Assembly (NCBI RefSeq): GCF_004001045.1
Contig: NZ_BIMK01000020.1
Coordinates: 29,659 to 93,658, forward strand
DNA length: 64,000 nt
Source of the DNA: Paenibacillus chibensis
GTDB taxonomy: Bacteria > Bacillota > Bacilli > Paenibacillales > Paenibacillaceae
Direction: 5' to 3'
In this document: piece after piece, positions 9,250 through 17,707 of the stretch
How positions within the stretch are numbered: position 1 is the stretch's first letter
How the letters are laid out: each line of letters opens with the position of its first letter
Program-made: the position numbers and the translations under genes
The notes under the pieces: model-generated
Database searches by the model: none
Told to the model about the DNA's origin: nothing
What the model saw: only the letters and a program-made list of their open reading frames with translations

Positions 9250-9264
9250 CGGTAACGCTTACAG
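9250..9264 (-). promoter_or_regulatory. cre-like site before the GH123-like gene
   Basis: On the minus strand CTGTAAGCGTTACCG keeps the core TGNAANCG and mismatches only at both outer W positions. It is about 58 bases upstream of the chosen start. Confidence 0.5.
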
Positions 9265-9353
9265 CAAAGATTATAACCAACTCTTCTCTTGGTTTCTATG
9301 CACGATTTTGTTTTGTTTTATGTTATTTTCTTTACATTCCCAAACATACAAAA

Positions 9354-9397
9354 AAAACCGCAGGAACGGCGCCTTTCGGACCTTACCATGCGGTTTT
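9354..9397 (-). terminator. Intrinsic terminator of the zwf-gnd-tal operon
   Basis: Stem AAAACCGCA / TGCGGTTTT followed on the minus strand by eight T residues, 33 bases after the tal stop codon. Confidence 0.85.
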
Positions 9398-9429
9398 AAT
9401 CTATTTACAATTTGAACGGGATTAGCCTA

Positions 9430-10095
9430 TTATTTCGTCACGTTTTTCCAGTCAGCCGCAAACTTCTCCATGCCTTGATCGGTCAAAGGATGTTTGGCAA
9501 GCTGCGCGATAACGCTGAACGGTACCGTTGCGATGTGGGCACCGGCCATGGCGACACGGGTAACGTGATCGGGATGGCGGACCGAAGCGGCAATGATTTG
9601 CGCGTCCAGGTTATGAATGCGGAACAGCTCAGCGATTTTGGACACGAGCAGAACGCCGTCTTCCGAAATATCGTCGAGGCGTCCCAGGAACGGAGACACG
9701 TACGTTGCGCCTGCACGAGCGGCAAGCAGCGCCTGGTTCACGGTGAAGATCAGGGTCACGTTCGTTTTTACGCCTTTTTTGGTGAGGTAGCGGCAAGCTT
9801 CCAGACCGTCGAGGGTCATCGGCAGCTTGATCGTGATATTTTTGTCGCCGCCGTTGATCTTGATCAGCTCTTCCGCTTGTGCGATCATATCTTCCGCGGT
9901 TAACGCATCCGGAGTCACTTCGGCAGATACCGATTCAACTTCGGGAACGGCCTGCAAAATTTCAGCAATGCGGTCCTCGAACTTCACGCCTTCTTTGGCA
10001 ACCAGGGAAGGGTTCGTTGTTACACCCGACAATACGCCGACTTTGTATGCTTTTTTAATGTCTTCCAGATTCGCAGTATCGATGAAAAATTTCAT
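9430..10095 (-). CDS. tal: Transaldolase (small, FSA-like type)
   Basis: 221 residues, the usual size of the short transaldolase / fructose-6-phosphate aldolase group. Transaldolase moves a dihydroxyacetone unit between sedoheptulose-7-phosphate and glyceraldehyde-3-phosphate in the pentose phosphate pathway. The N-terminus [13 protein letters not shown], the GVTTNPSLV strand and the Schiff-base lysine region NITIKLPMT are typical. It is the last gene of a three-gene operon, 31 bases after gnd. The operon context supports transaldolase rather than a stand-alone fructose-6-phosphate aldolase. Confidence 0.95.
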   Translation of the reverse strand: MKFFIDTANLEDIKKAYKVGVLSGVTTNPSLVAKEGVKFEDRIAEILQAVPEVESVSAEVTPDALTAEDMIAQAEELIKINGGDKNITIKLPMTLDGLEACRYLTKKGVKTNVTLIFTVNQALLAARAGATYVSPFLGRLDDISEDGVLLVSKIAELFRIHNLDAQIIAASVRHPDHVTRVAMAGAHIATVPFSVIAQLAKHPLTDQGMEKFAADWKNVTK

Positions 10096-10126
10096 GATTC
10101 ACTTACCTCCAGTTTGTATAGAAAGT

Positions 10127-11020
10127 TTAGTTTTTGACTACGGCATGGCCGCCAAACTCATTGCGGAGCGCTGCAACGACTTTACCGGTAAAGGAGTCAT
10201 TTTCCAGGGAACGGTAACGCATCAGCAGGGACAGTGCAATGACCGGAGTCGCGGTTTGCAGATCCAGCGCGGTTTCCACCGTCCATTTGCCTTCGCCGGA
10301 AGACTGCATGACGCCTTTGATGCCATCCAGGTTAGCATCCTTGGAGAAAGCCTGCTCCGTCAATTCCATCAGCCAAGAGCGGATAACGGAACCGTTGTTC
10401 CATACGCGCGCCACTTTCTCATAGTCATAATCGAAGTCGCTTTTCTCCAGCACTTCGAAGCCTTCGCCGATGGCAGCCATCATGCCGTACTCCACGCCGT
10501 TATGGACCATTTTCAGGAAGTGTCCGCTGCCGGCTTTACCTGCGTACAGGTAGCCATTTTCAACTGCGGTGTCCTTGAAGATCGGTTCAACGATGTTCCA
10601 GGCCTCTTCGTCCCCGCCGATCATATAGCAAGCGCCGTTGCGTGCGCCTTCCATCCCGCCGGACGTACCCACATCAAGGAAGCTCACGCCAAATTCCTTG
10701 AGCTTGTTGTATCTGGCGATGGACTCTTTGTAGTGAGAGTTCCCGGCTTCGATCACGATGTCGCCCTTCGACAAAACCGGAACCAGCTCATCGATGACGG
10801 AATCAACGACGCCATGCGGAACCATGATCCAGAAAATCCGCGGAGATTCCATTTTGGAAGCGAGCTCCTTCAAGCTTGCCGCACCTTCGGCGCCTTTGCT
10901 CGTCAGTTCTTCAACCGCAGCTGTATTCAGGTCAAAAGCAACCACGTTATGATGATGATCCAAAAGATTTTGTCCCAGGTTGAGACCCATTTTACCTAAT
11001 CCAATTAATCCGACTTTCAT
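10127..11020 (-). CDS. gnd: 6-phosphogluconate dehydrogenase, decarboxylating (short form)
   Basis: 297 residues, the short (YqeC/GndA-like) form and not the roughly 470-residue form. It oxidises 6-phosphogluconate to ribulose-5-phosphate and CO2. The Rossmann motif GLIGLGKMG lies at residues 4-12. The substrate motif DVGTSGGMEGARNGACYMIGG and the catalytic region KMVHNGVEYGMM (Lys and Asn conserved) follow. Short forms are often NAD-dependent; D35 after strand 2 (VVAFDLN) agrees with NAD but is not proof. It lies 67 bases after zwf and 31 bases before tal. Confidence 0.95.
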   Translation of the reverse strand: MKVGLIGLGKMGLNLGQNLLDHHHNVVAFDLNTAAVEELTSKGAEGAASLKELASKMESPRIFWIMVPHGVVDSVIDELVPVLSKGDIVIEAGNSHYKESIARYNKLKEFGVSFLDVGTSGGMEGARNGACYMIGGDEEAWNIVEPIFKDTAVENGYLYAGKAGSGHFLKMVHNGVEYGMMAAIGEGFEVLEKSDFDYDYEKVARVWNNGSVIRSWLMELTEQAFSKDANLDGIKGVMQSSGEGKWTVETALDLQTATPVIALSLLMRYRSLENDSFTGKVVAALRNEFGGHAVVKN

Positions 11021-11087
11021 GTTATTACCTCCACACCATGCTTTTTAATCTATCTATTATGATTTAACCCGTATGATTCCCTGAAGA

Positions 11088-12593
11088 TCAGGCTTGCGTT
11101 ACCAATTCCTTCTCGTCTTTCTTTTGCGCAGCCGCAGGGGCTTGATCAAGCCACCACTGGAAGCCGTCGGCCTGCACCAATTGCTCGGATGCTTCCGGAC
11201 CGTTGGAGCCTGCAGGGTAATAAGACAGCGGAATCAGATCCTGCTCGAATGCGTCGAGGATCGGCTGCACGTATTCCCAGGACAGCTCAACCTCGTCCCA
11301 ATGGGCGAAGAAGGTGGAGTCGCCGCGGATGGCATCGAAAATCAGGTTTTCGTAAGCTTCCGGCAGATCCTTACCGCTTGAGAAGAAGTTTACGCGCATC
11401 GGTTCGAGCTTCTCTGTGTTCAGCGGATCTTTTTTGTTTAATTGAATAAAGATGCCTTCATTCGGATTAATTTCGATCACCAGCAAATTCGGGTCGCTTG
11501 TGGTAGTTTGTCCTTTTAAAGGCTCTTTAAATTCAATGACAATTCGCGTAGATTTTTCCGCCATGCGTTTGCCTGTACGGATATAGAAAGGAACCTCGCT
11601 CCAGAAGTAATTATCGATCCACAGGCGAAGCGCGATAAAGGTATCGTTCTTCGACGTTGTCGGCACGTTAGGCTCGCTGGTGTAGCCCGGTACGGCTTTT
11701 CCTTGAATTTCTCCGGCGGTGTATTGGCCGCGGACGACGTTCTTCGCGATGGTCTCCATGTGCAGCGGACGAAGGGATTCCATGACGTTTCTTTTCTTCA
11801 TGCGGACTTCGCTCGCGTCGCTCTTGCGCGGAAGACGCATACTGATCATCATCAGAAGCTGAAGCATATGGTTTTGAACCATGTCCCGGATGGCTCCGGA
11901 ATGATCGTAGTAACCGGCTCTTTCTTCAACGCCGACGATCTCGCTCGCGATAATCTGGACGTTGGCGATATGGTGGTTGGACCATAGAGCCTTCAGAATC
12001 GGATTTGAGGATTCGAGGATTTCAAGATTTTGCACCATCGACTTGCCGAGATAGTGGTCAATGCGGTAAATTTCGCTTTCGTCAAAAGCTTTGCTGAGCT
12101 GCTCGTTCAAATGGCGCGCCGATTTCAAATCGCGTCCGAACGGTTTCTCGATAATGAGCCGTTTCCAGCCTGTTGTCGACCCGAGCCCGCTTTCTTTGAT
12201 GCTCAGCGCGATCACGTCGAAAAATTCCGGTCCGACCGACAGGTAGAACATGCGGTTTTCCGGTATGCCAAGCTCTTGCTCCCGGGACTCCACGAGAGTC
12301 CGCAGCTTATGAAAGTCCTCTATGTTACCTGCGTCGAGCGAAGAATAACGAATCGACTGCAAAAAGGATTCAACGACAGCCGGATCGCTTGCCGTTCTTC
12401 TGGAGAACGTCTGCAGCGATTGCGCCACGACCTGTTGAAAATCCGTATGGGACTGTTCTTTTCTGCCCAAAGCAACAATCGAAAATGCCTCGGGCATTTT
12501 ATTATCTATATATAGGTTGAATAAAGCAGGGTAGATTTTTCTCTTAGCCAGATCCCCTGTGCCTCCAAACAAAACAAATGACATATTGTCCAC
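11088..12593 (-). CDS. zwf: Glucose-6-phosphate dehydrogenase
   Basis: 501 residues from the GTG at 12593, which has GGAGG 8 bases before it; the longer TTG start at 12617 has no ribosome site. The enzyme makes 6-phosphogluconolactone and NAD(P)H, the first step of the oxidative pentose phosphate pathway. The nucleotide motif FGGTGDLAKRK, the active-site motif RIDHYLGK and the substrate region IIEKPFG are present. It is the first gene of zwf-gnd-tal; no lactonase gene is in the operon. It is divergent from an HxlR regulator with a palindromic candidate operator between them. Confidence 0.97.
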   Translation of the reverse strand: MDNMSFVLFGGTGDLAKRKIYPALFNLYIDNKMPEAFSIVALGRKEQSHTDFQQVVAQSLQTFSRRTASDPAVVESFLQSIRYSSLDAGNIEDFHKLRTLVESREQELGIPENRMFYLSVGPEFFDVIALSIKESGLGSTTGWKRLIIEKPFGRDLKSARHLNEQLSKAFDESEIYRIDHYLGKSMVQNLEILESSNPILKALWSNHHIANVQIIASEIVGVEERAGYYDHSGAIRDMVQNHMLQLLMMISMRLPRKSDASEVRMKKRNVMESLRPLHMETIAKNVVRGQYTAGEIQGKAVPGYTSEPNVPTTSKNDTFIALRLWIDNYFWSEVPFYIRTGKRMAEKSTRIVIEFKEPLKGQTTTSDPNLLVIEINPNEGIFIQLNKKDPLNTEKLEPMRVNFFSSGKDLPEAYENLIFDAIRGDSTFFAHWDEVELSWEYVQPILDAFEQDLIPLSYYPAGSNGPEASEQLVQADGFQWWLDQAPAAAQKKDEKELVTQA

Positions 12594-12783
12594 AGTATAT
12601 TCCTCCATTCCCACCAAAAAACATCTAGCTGCCGGCAGCAGCGTTACGCTGCATATTTGGTTACTTTAAATAACCCGATAACTTAACATGGGCAATATTA
12701 AACCCATTTTTCCGCGCTGTCAAACATTTTTTGTCCAAATTATGAACGGTGCCCGCGGGGCTTTAATGATAGCGTTTTCCGTG

Positions 12784-12822
12784 ATATGATGTTCTACAAT
12801 CATCATGTGACAAACATCATAT
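12784..12822. promoter_or_regulatory. Candidate operator between zwf and the HxlR gene
   Basis: A perfect 10-bp inverted repeat ATATGATGTT (12784-12793) and AACATCATAT (12813-12822), separated by 19 bases, lies in the divergent intergenic region. HxlR-type winged-helix dimers usually bind such inverted repeats near their own genes. Binding is inference. Confidence 0.55.
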
Positions 12823-12888
12823 TGCCTTGTATTGCAGATGTAGTAACTTAATTATGTTTAGTAACCTTGGTACAGAGGAGTGAGTACA

Positions 12889-13209
12889 ATGAACGACGGA
12901 AAACGTGAAAACCCATTATGCGAGAAAGTCGAAATGGCATATCAAATCACGGGGAAAAAGTGGGTAAATCTCATCATTCACACGTTGATGGAGGAGCCCA
13001 AACGCTTTAGTGAGATTCAAGCCTATATTCCCGATCTCAGCAAGCGTATGCTGAATGAACGGATCAAGGAGCTGGAGGATGGCGGCATCATCGTCCGCAA
13101 CGTGATCGCAGACCGCCCGGTTCGCATCGAATATTCCTTGACCCGAAAAGGAACCGAACTGGGTCGGGCTTTACGCGCCGTCGAAGAATGGGCTGAGAAA
13201 TGGTACTAG
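12889..13209 (+). CDS. HxlR-family transcriptional regulator
   Basis: 106 residues from the ATG at 12889, which has GAGGAG 8 bases upstream; a GTG at 12880 lies inside the ribosome site. A winged helix-turn-helix of the HxlR/MarR-like type covers almost the whole protein: an early cysteine (NPLCEKVE), then the recognition helix region DLSKRMLNERIKELEDGGII and the wing RPVRIEYSLTRKG. HxlR proteins often sense electrophiles or redox state through the N-terminal Cys. Its divergence from zwf, a source of NADPH, would suit a redox sensor, but this is inference. Confidence 0.9.
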   Translation: MNDGKRENPLCEKVEMAYQITGKKWVNLIIHTLMEEPKRFSEIQAYIPDLSKRMLNERIKELEDGGIIVRNVIADRPVRIEYSLTRKGTELGRALRAVEEWAEKWY

Positions 13210-13255
13210 GCGCGGACTGCCCTGATACGCATTTCTGTTAGCGTTTACAAAATAA

Positions 13256-13277
13256 AATATGTATTTTTATACATATT
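13256..13277 (+). terminator. Hairpin after the HxlR gene
   Basis: A perfect 9-bp stem AATATGTAT / ATACATATT with a TTTT loop, 46 bases after the stop. It is AT-rich and lacks a T-run, so it is a weak terminator candidate. Confidence 0.4.
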
Positions 13278-13356
13278 GCGAAATCATCGCACAGCCATAT
13301 CTCATTCCTGCACCAGACAAGCTGTCATCGACATTCTTCCTCCAATCACAACAAAA

Positions 13357-13383
13357 GCTCTGCATCTCTGAGAGATGCAGAGC
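13357..13383 (-). terminator. Intrinsic terminator of the DsrE gene
   Basis: A 12-bp stem GCTCTGCATCTC / GAGATGCAGAGC followed on the minus strand by TTTTGTTGT. Confidence 0.85.
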
Positions 13384-13419
13384 CGTAAGCAGGCAGCGTT
13401 CATATGGTTACAACCCTGA

Positions 13420-13758
13420 CTAGGAAAGCGTCAGCACTTCATATTTATCCGCCAGCTCCATAAAATGCCCCATGCTGGAAATTTCTCCGACGGTCAATTG
13501 CTCCCGGATACCGTAATAGTCCACGCATGTGGCGCAGGCCAGCACCTGTACGTTTTTGTCGGCGAGCTCCTTCAGATGAACCGATGCCAAAGACTGCTCC
13601 GTCAAGGCAAGCACGCCCCGGTTCGCGCAAAAAATGGCCGCAGGCAGCTGCTCACGCTGCTTCAGAAGCGTGAAATACGTCTCCAGAATTTGCGTTCCCA
13701 GCTCCCGTTCTCCGTTTCCCAGGCTGTCTGTTGTCAGAAAAATCACTTTGCTTTGCAT
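13420..13758 (-). CDS. DsrE-family small sulfur-relay-like protein
   Basis: 112 residues covering one DsrE/DsrF-like domain. The N-terminus KVIFLTTDSLGNGERELG and the cysteine pair in LACATCVDYYG (about residues 75-78) are typical of YedF/YrkE-like proteins. Relatives carry persulfide sulfur or act in sulfur trafficking, but no sulfurtransferase or TusA gene is next to it, so the role is open. It is a single gene between its own terminator and a 387-base gap. Confidence 0.8.
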   Translation of the reverse strand: MQSKVIFLTTDSLGNGERELGTQILETYFTLLKQREQLPAAIFCANRGVLALTEQSLASVHLKELADKNVQVLACATCVDYYGIREQLTVGEISSMGHFMELADKYEVLTLS

Positions 13759-14145
13759 CTGAATCCTTCCCTTCCGTCCTTATTCTGTCTTTATCTCTTC
13801 AACGATATCCCACGTATGGCAAAAGAGCAACTCAGAAGAAAGGATACGACGAACCCCGACAGGACATAAGCATGAAGAATTACACCCGGAATAACCCGGC
13901 CGGACAGTAAGCCAGAGAGCTGAATAAAGAATAAATATACGCTTGCTCTGCCGCGGATCGCTATTCTGCAGAAGTACATACCAAGTGGCGAATGGGGCGA
14001 TGGAGGAAGCGGAAATCAGAAGTATTCGCGGCAGTTTTTACCCATTTCGCCATTCTGTGTGGTTCCATGGTGAAAAAAAGCGCATGCTGTGCTACAATAC
14101 TGGAATTGCACAGGCATTTAAATCAGGGAGGTTTATATACACGCC
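13759..14145. other. Intergenic gap before udk
   Basis: 387 bases without a convincing gene. A 62-codon hydrophobic minus-strand frame (13791-13979) has no ribosome site. A TACAAT -10-like box at 14093-14098 may belong to udk, but no good -35 box is seen. Confidence 0.5.
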
Positions 14146-14781
14146 ATGCTCATTATTGGTATCGCCGGCGGGACGGGCTCCGGCAAAACGACGGTAGCCC
14201 GCTCTGTCATTGACCGTCTTGGTACGGGAAAAGTTACGTTTATATCCCAGGACAACTATTATAAAGACAACAAGCATCTAACGCTGGAGGAACGGGCGCT
14301 GAACAACTATGATCATCCGTTCGCCTTTGATAATGAGCTGTTGATCGAGCACCTCTCCAAGCTTCGGGCAGGTGAAACGGCTTATGCGCCGGTATATGAT
14401 TTCACGATTCATGCCCGTTCCACGACAGAAACGCTGGAGCTTAAACCGAATAATATCGTCATCATCGAAGGCCTTCATGTCCTGTCGGATGAAAAGCTTC
14501 GCGACATGCTGGATATCAAGGTGTTCGTCGATACCGATCCCGATGTGCGCATCCTTCGCCGCGTCGTCCGTGACATCGAGGAGCGAGGCCGTTCGATCCA
14601 ATCGGTTCACCAGCAGTACCTGACGACGGTCAAGCCGATGCATGAAGCCTTCATCGAGCCGTCCAAAAAATACGCCGACCTGATCATCCCCGAAGGCGGG
14701 CAGAACGAGGTCGGTATCCAGCTCCTGTCGATTCTGACGGAAAAGTTTCTCTCGGGTGACCGGGATTGGTCCGACTACTAG
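14146..14781 (+). CDS. udk: Uridine kinase
   Basis: 211 residues, normal length. It phosphorylates uridine and cytidine with ATP or GTP in the pyrimidine salvage pathway (cytosol). The P-loop GGTGSGKTT lies at residues 8-16, followed by the DNYYKD motif, the YDHPFAFD substrate segment and the RRVVRDIEERGRS lid. The GGGAGG ribosome site is unusually far from the ATG (14 bases), but no better start is in frame. It has its own terminator. Confidence 0.95.
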   Translation: MLIIGIAGGTGSGKTTVARSVIDRLGTGKVTFISQDNYYKDNKHLTLEERALNNYDHPFAFDNELLIEHLSKLRAGETAYAPVYDFTIHARSTTETLELKPNNIVIIEGLHVLSDEKLRDMLDIKVFVDTDPDVRILRRVVRDIEERGRSIQSVHQQYLTTVKPMHEAFIEPSKKYADLIIPEGGQNEVGIQLLSILTEKFLSGDRDWSDY

Positions 14782-14791
14782 AACGACATAT

Positions 14792-14836
14792 AAAAAACGT
14801 CCCGCAGGCCCATGATGCGTCTGGGGACGTTTTTTT
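14792..14836. terminator. Intrinsic terminator after udk, probably bidirectional
   Basis: Stem AAAAAACGTCCC / GGGGACGTTTTTT with A- and T-runs, between the convergent udk and mscS-like genes. Confidence 0.85.
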
Positions 14837-14852
14837 ATAAGGAGCTATTCAT

Positions 14853-15971
14853 TCAATGCCCCGCGGTTGAAATGCTCTGAAACTCCCTTGCGGGTCCGCT
14901 CTCCGCGCCCAGCTCCTCGAGAAATACGCGCTGCGATGGATAAGCCAGCCGGACGCCCTCTTCTTCCAGCACTTCCAGCACCGTGAGGTTGATGTCCTCG
15001 CGAATGGCCAAATATTCCGCCCACACGGTCGTTTTCGTGAAAAAGTAGAACATGATGCCGAGACTGCTTTCCTGGAATTCCGTAAATTTAACCATAATGG
15101 TCGCCGGATCGATTCGTTCATCCTCCCGGAGCATCCGTTCCATGCGCGTCGTGGCCGCATCCAGCCGCTCCCGGTCCGAGTCCAGCGCCACGTTCAATGT
15201 AAATTGGATTCTACGCTTGCCCATCCGGCTCCAGTTCGTGATCGGCTGCCCTGACAGGGTCGCGTTGGGGACCGTCACGAAGGCATCCGCAAAGGTGCGG
15301 ATTTTCGTGCTGCGGAAGGTGATGTCCTCCACAAAGCCTTCCACGCTTGGCGTCAGAATCCAGTCTCCTTTGGAAAACGGCTTTTCCAAAATGATGACGA
15401 TGCCCCCGATAATGTTGCCAAGCGTGTCTTTAGCGGCCAGCGCGATCGCCAGACTGCCAAGACCCATGCCCGCAATGACGCCGCTCATGCTGAAGCCCCA
15501 CTCGGATGCAACCAGCGTAATGATCAGCACGAAGACGACGAACCGAAGCACCTTGGACAGAAAAGGAATCAGCATGCTGGAATCGTCCAGCCGGATTTTC
15601 TTGCTGATTTCCTCGAGCAAAAAGGAGGATTGATTCGACAGCACCAGCAGCCCCCAACCGGTCAGAATGATGACCGCGCTCCGAAACCACCGGTCCAGCA
15701 TAATGGCTGTCGACCAGCCGCCCGGCAAGAGATATTTCAAGCCCCAATACACGCCAAGCAGCATGAGGAACAGCCTTAGCGGCTTCTCGAAGGCTTGCCT
15801 CCACATCAGCGCATTCTCTTCGGCTTTGAATTTCTTGTTGATCATTGAAAATACATAGGTTACCAGCAGCCGGTTCACAATAAAAAATACAGCCATAATG
15901 CCGAAGGCGATCAGCACGTCCATCCATCGGATCTGGCGGTAAAGATCTCCGGCCCATTCCCAAACGTTCAT
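14853..15971 (-). CDS. Mechanosensitive channel, MscS family
   Basis: 372 residues. There are four to five transmembrane helices in the first 185 residues. The pore-lining helix is the glycine/alanine-rich segment GVIAGMGLGSLAIALAAKDTLGNIIGG split here at its middle; it leads into the MscS beta domain (EKPFSKGDWI) and the alpha/beta C-terminal domain. Such channels release solutes on hypo-osmotic shock. The longer N-terminus resembles the YnaI/YbdG or YhdY group and not the minimal MscS. It is a single gene, convergent with udk. Confidence 0.92.
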   Translation of the reverse strand: MNVWEWAGDLYRQIRWMDVLIAFGIMAVFFIVNRLLVTYVFSMINKKFKAEENALMWRQAFEKPLRLFLMLLGVYWGLKYLLPGGWSTAIMLDRWFRSAVIILTGWGLLVLSNQSSFLLEEISKKIRLDDSSMLIPFLSKVLRFVVFVLIITLVASEWGFSMSGVIAGMGLGSLAIALAAKDTLGNIIGGIVIILEKPFSKGDWILTPSVEGFVEDITFRSTKIRTFADAFVTVPNATLSGQPITNWSRMGKRRIQFTLNVALDSDRERLDAATTRMERMLREDERIDPATIMVKFTEFQESSLGIMFYFFTKTTVWAEYLAIREDINLTVLEVLEEEGVRLAYPSQRVFLEELGAESGPAREFQSISTAGH

Positions 15972-16063
15972 GGCGACACCCCCTTGAAAATGAAGTACCT
16001 ATTGTATCATTGATTGCACACGGATGTCTAAATGCATGCATGATTGCGCGTTGATCCAAAGCA

Positions 16064-16089
16064 CAAAAAAGAACATCCGCAAGGATGCC
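16064..16089 (-). terminator. Intrinsic terminator after the YesN-type regulator
   Basis: Short stem CATCC / GGATG with a GCAA-type loop, followed on the minus strand by TTCTTTTTT. It ends the ABC importer and two-component transcription region. Confidence 0.65.
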
Positions 16090-16120
16090 CTGTTGTAGTC
16101 GCTATCTATTTTCGCGCAAT

Positions 16121-17707
16121 CTACACGTACCGGCTCGGAGATACCCCGAAATGCTGCTTGAACAGCTTTACAAAATAGCTTTTATTGTCGTAGCCCAGCA
16201 TGAGCGCCACCTTCTCCACGGTATGATCCGGATCGAGCAGCAGCAGCCTTGCCTTCTCCATCTTCATCCGGGTGACATGCTCAATGAAGTTCTCACCGGT
16301 CTCCTTCTTATACAATCTGCTGAAGTAGCTGAGATTCAGATGCAGACGGTCCGCCACTTCCTCGAGCGTAATTTTCCGGTGCAGGTTCAGCTGGACGTAT
16401 TTCTGGGCGTCGATGATCTCTGATTTCTTGCTCTTTTTGGAAATCTGTTCGGCGTGGATCACCGCCTCTTTCATGAACTTCAGGAGCCAGTCCCGCAGCT
16501 CGCTCACATTCAACATTTGTCCGATGTCGTGCTGAACCTTTTCTTTGTCGTAATGCAGGCTGAACTTCAGTTTGAGCTGCAGATCCAGCGCCAGCTTCCA
16601 GACGAATTGCTTCACGATGGAGGGCTGGAATTTCCGGCTTTCGATGAACGCCAAGAACCCCGCAATGACCGAGTCGATATCGCCATTTTCCTCGATCAGC
16701 AGACGGTTCAGCTTTTCGCTATATTCAGCATAATGGAGAAAGAGATCCTCTTCCCGCATCTTCGGCTCCAGCTCAGAGGATTTCAGGATGACAGGACCGC
16801 TCGAGTAGAAAAAGCCATCCGCCGAAGCAAGCAAATGGGACAGCTCCCGCCTCATGCCTTCGGCTCCGGCCACCATTGCGCCGATCAGGACCGACACCTC
16901 GATTTTCAGATACTTGGCAAAAGCCTTCTGGAGGTGCTTGGAAATCCGCGCCATCGTATCGTAGGGATTTGTGACCAACTCCTTCCGGCAAGCGCAGAGC
17001 AGAAAAAACTCCTGGGACGAATAGCTGAAAAAGATGACGTCAGGCTCTTCGCGAAGCAGCTCCCCCGCGGCATTCTCCACAATGAATTTCACCATTTCCT
17101 CGCTGTTATAGCGGCCGATGGCATCATGAAAACGGTGGATCCTGCAGCAAACCGGAATAAAATGTCCCAGCGTCACGTTCAGACCATATTCATGCAGCTG
17201 TTCATAGAGCGCTGCGTCCTCCAGAACGGGGCTCGACAGCAGATTCCGAAGCCACTTTTCCTTCATCGCTTCGCGGCTGCGATGGGCCTGGTCATGCAAG
17301 CGATCCACACGCAGCTTCAGATGAAGGTCGTCGTCGATCCTGCTTTTGACCCTTTCGAGGATGTCTCTCATACCGTCCAGGCTCAGTGACTCTTTCAGAA
17401 TGTAATCCTGGACCCCAAGCTGCACGGCCTGCTGCGCAAAGTGAAACTCGTCATGGCATGACAAAATGATGAACCGGGTTTTCACGGCTCCGGCCTGAAG
17501 CTGCTTGATGAAGGAAAGGCCATCCATCACCGGCATCCCGATATCCGTAATGATCAGATCGGGAACCAGCTCGCCGCTCATCCGGATCGCATCATGCGCA
17601 TTGGTGTATGTGCCTGCCAGCTCGAAGCCCAATTCCTGCCACGGAACCAGCTTTTCCAAAAAATTCAGCACCATCACATCATCATCGACCAACATGACCT
17701 GATACAT
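16121..17707 (-). CDS. YesN-type response regulator with AraC DNA-binding domain
   Basis: 528 residues. The receiver domain is at about 1-120, with the phosphoacceptor D55 in LIITDIGMPVMDG and the acidic pocket VDDD near the start. A long middle region (about 150-400) has no clear motif. The AraC/XylS domain is in the last roughly 100 residues (EEVADRLHLNLSYFSRLYKKETGENF, shown in part; second helix-turn-helix KVALMLGYDNKSYF). The start overlaps the end of the kinase gene by 26 bases, so the two are translationally coupled. The likely target is the adjacent sugar importer. Confidence 0.93.
   Translation of the reverse strand: MYQVMLVDDDVMVLNFLEKLVPWQELGFELAGTYTNAHDAIRMSGELVPDLIITDIGMPVMDGLSFIKQLQAGAVKTRFIILSCHDEFHFAQQAVQLGVQDYILKESLSLDGMRDILERVKSRIDDDLHLKLRVDRLHDQAHRSREAMKEKWLRNLLSSPVLEDAALYEQLHEYGLNVTLGHFIPVCCRIHRFHDAIGRYNSEEMVKFIVENAAGELLREEPDVIFFSYSSQEFFLLCACRKELVTNPYDTMARISKHLQKAFAKYLKIEVSVLIGAMVAGAEGMRRELSHLLASADGFFYSSGPVILKSSELEPKMREEDLFLHYAEYSEKLNRLLIEENGDIDSVIAGFLAFIESRKFQPSIVKQFVWKLALDLQLKLKFSLHYDKEKVQHDIGQMLNVSELRDWLLKFMKEAVIHAEQISKKSKKSEIIDAQKYVQLNLHRKITLEEVADRLHLNLSYFSRLYKKETGENFIEHVTRMKMEKARLLLLDPDHTVEKVALMLGYDNKSYFVKLFKQHFGVSPSRYV

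Noticed and set aside
9430..10095. Fructose-6-phosphate aldolase instead of transaldolase
   Set aside because: The families are close, but the operon with zwf and gnd makes transaldolase the better call.
13791..13979. A 62-codon hydrophobic minus-strand frame
   Set aside because: No ribosome site and no neighbour in an operon; hydrophobicity can arise by chance in AT-rich gaps.
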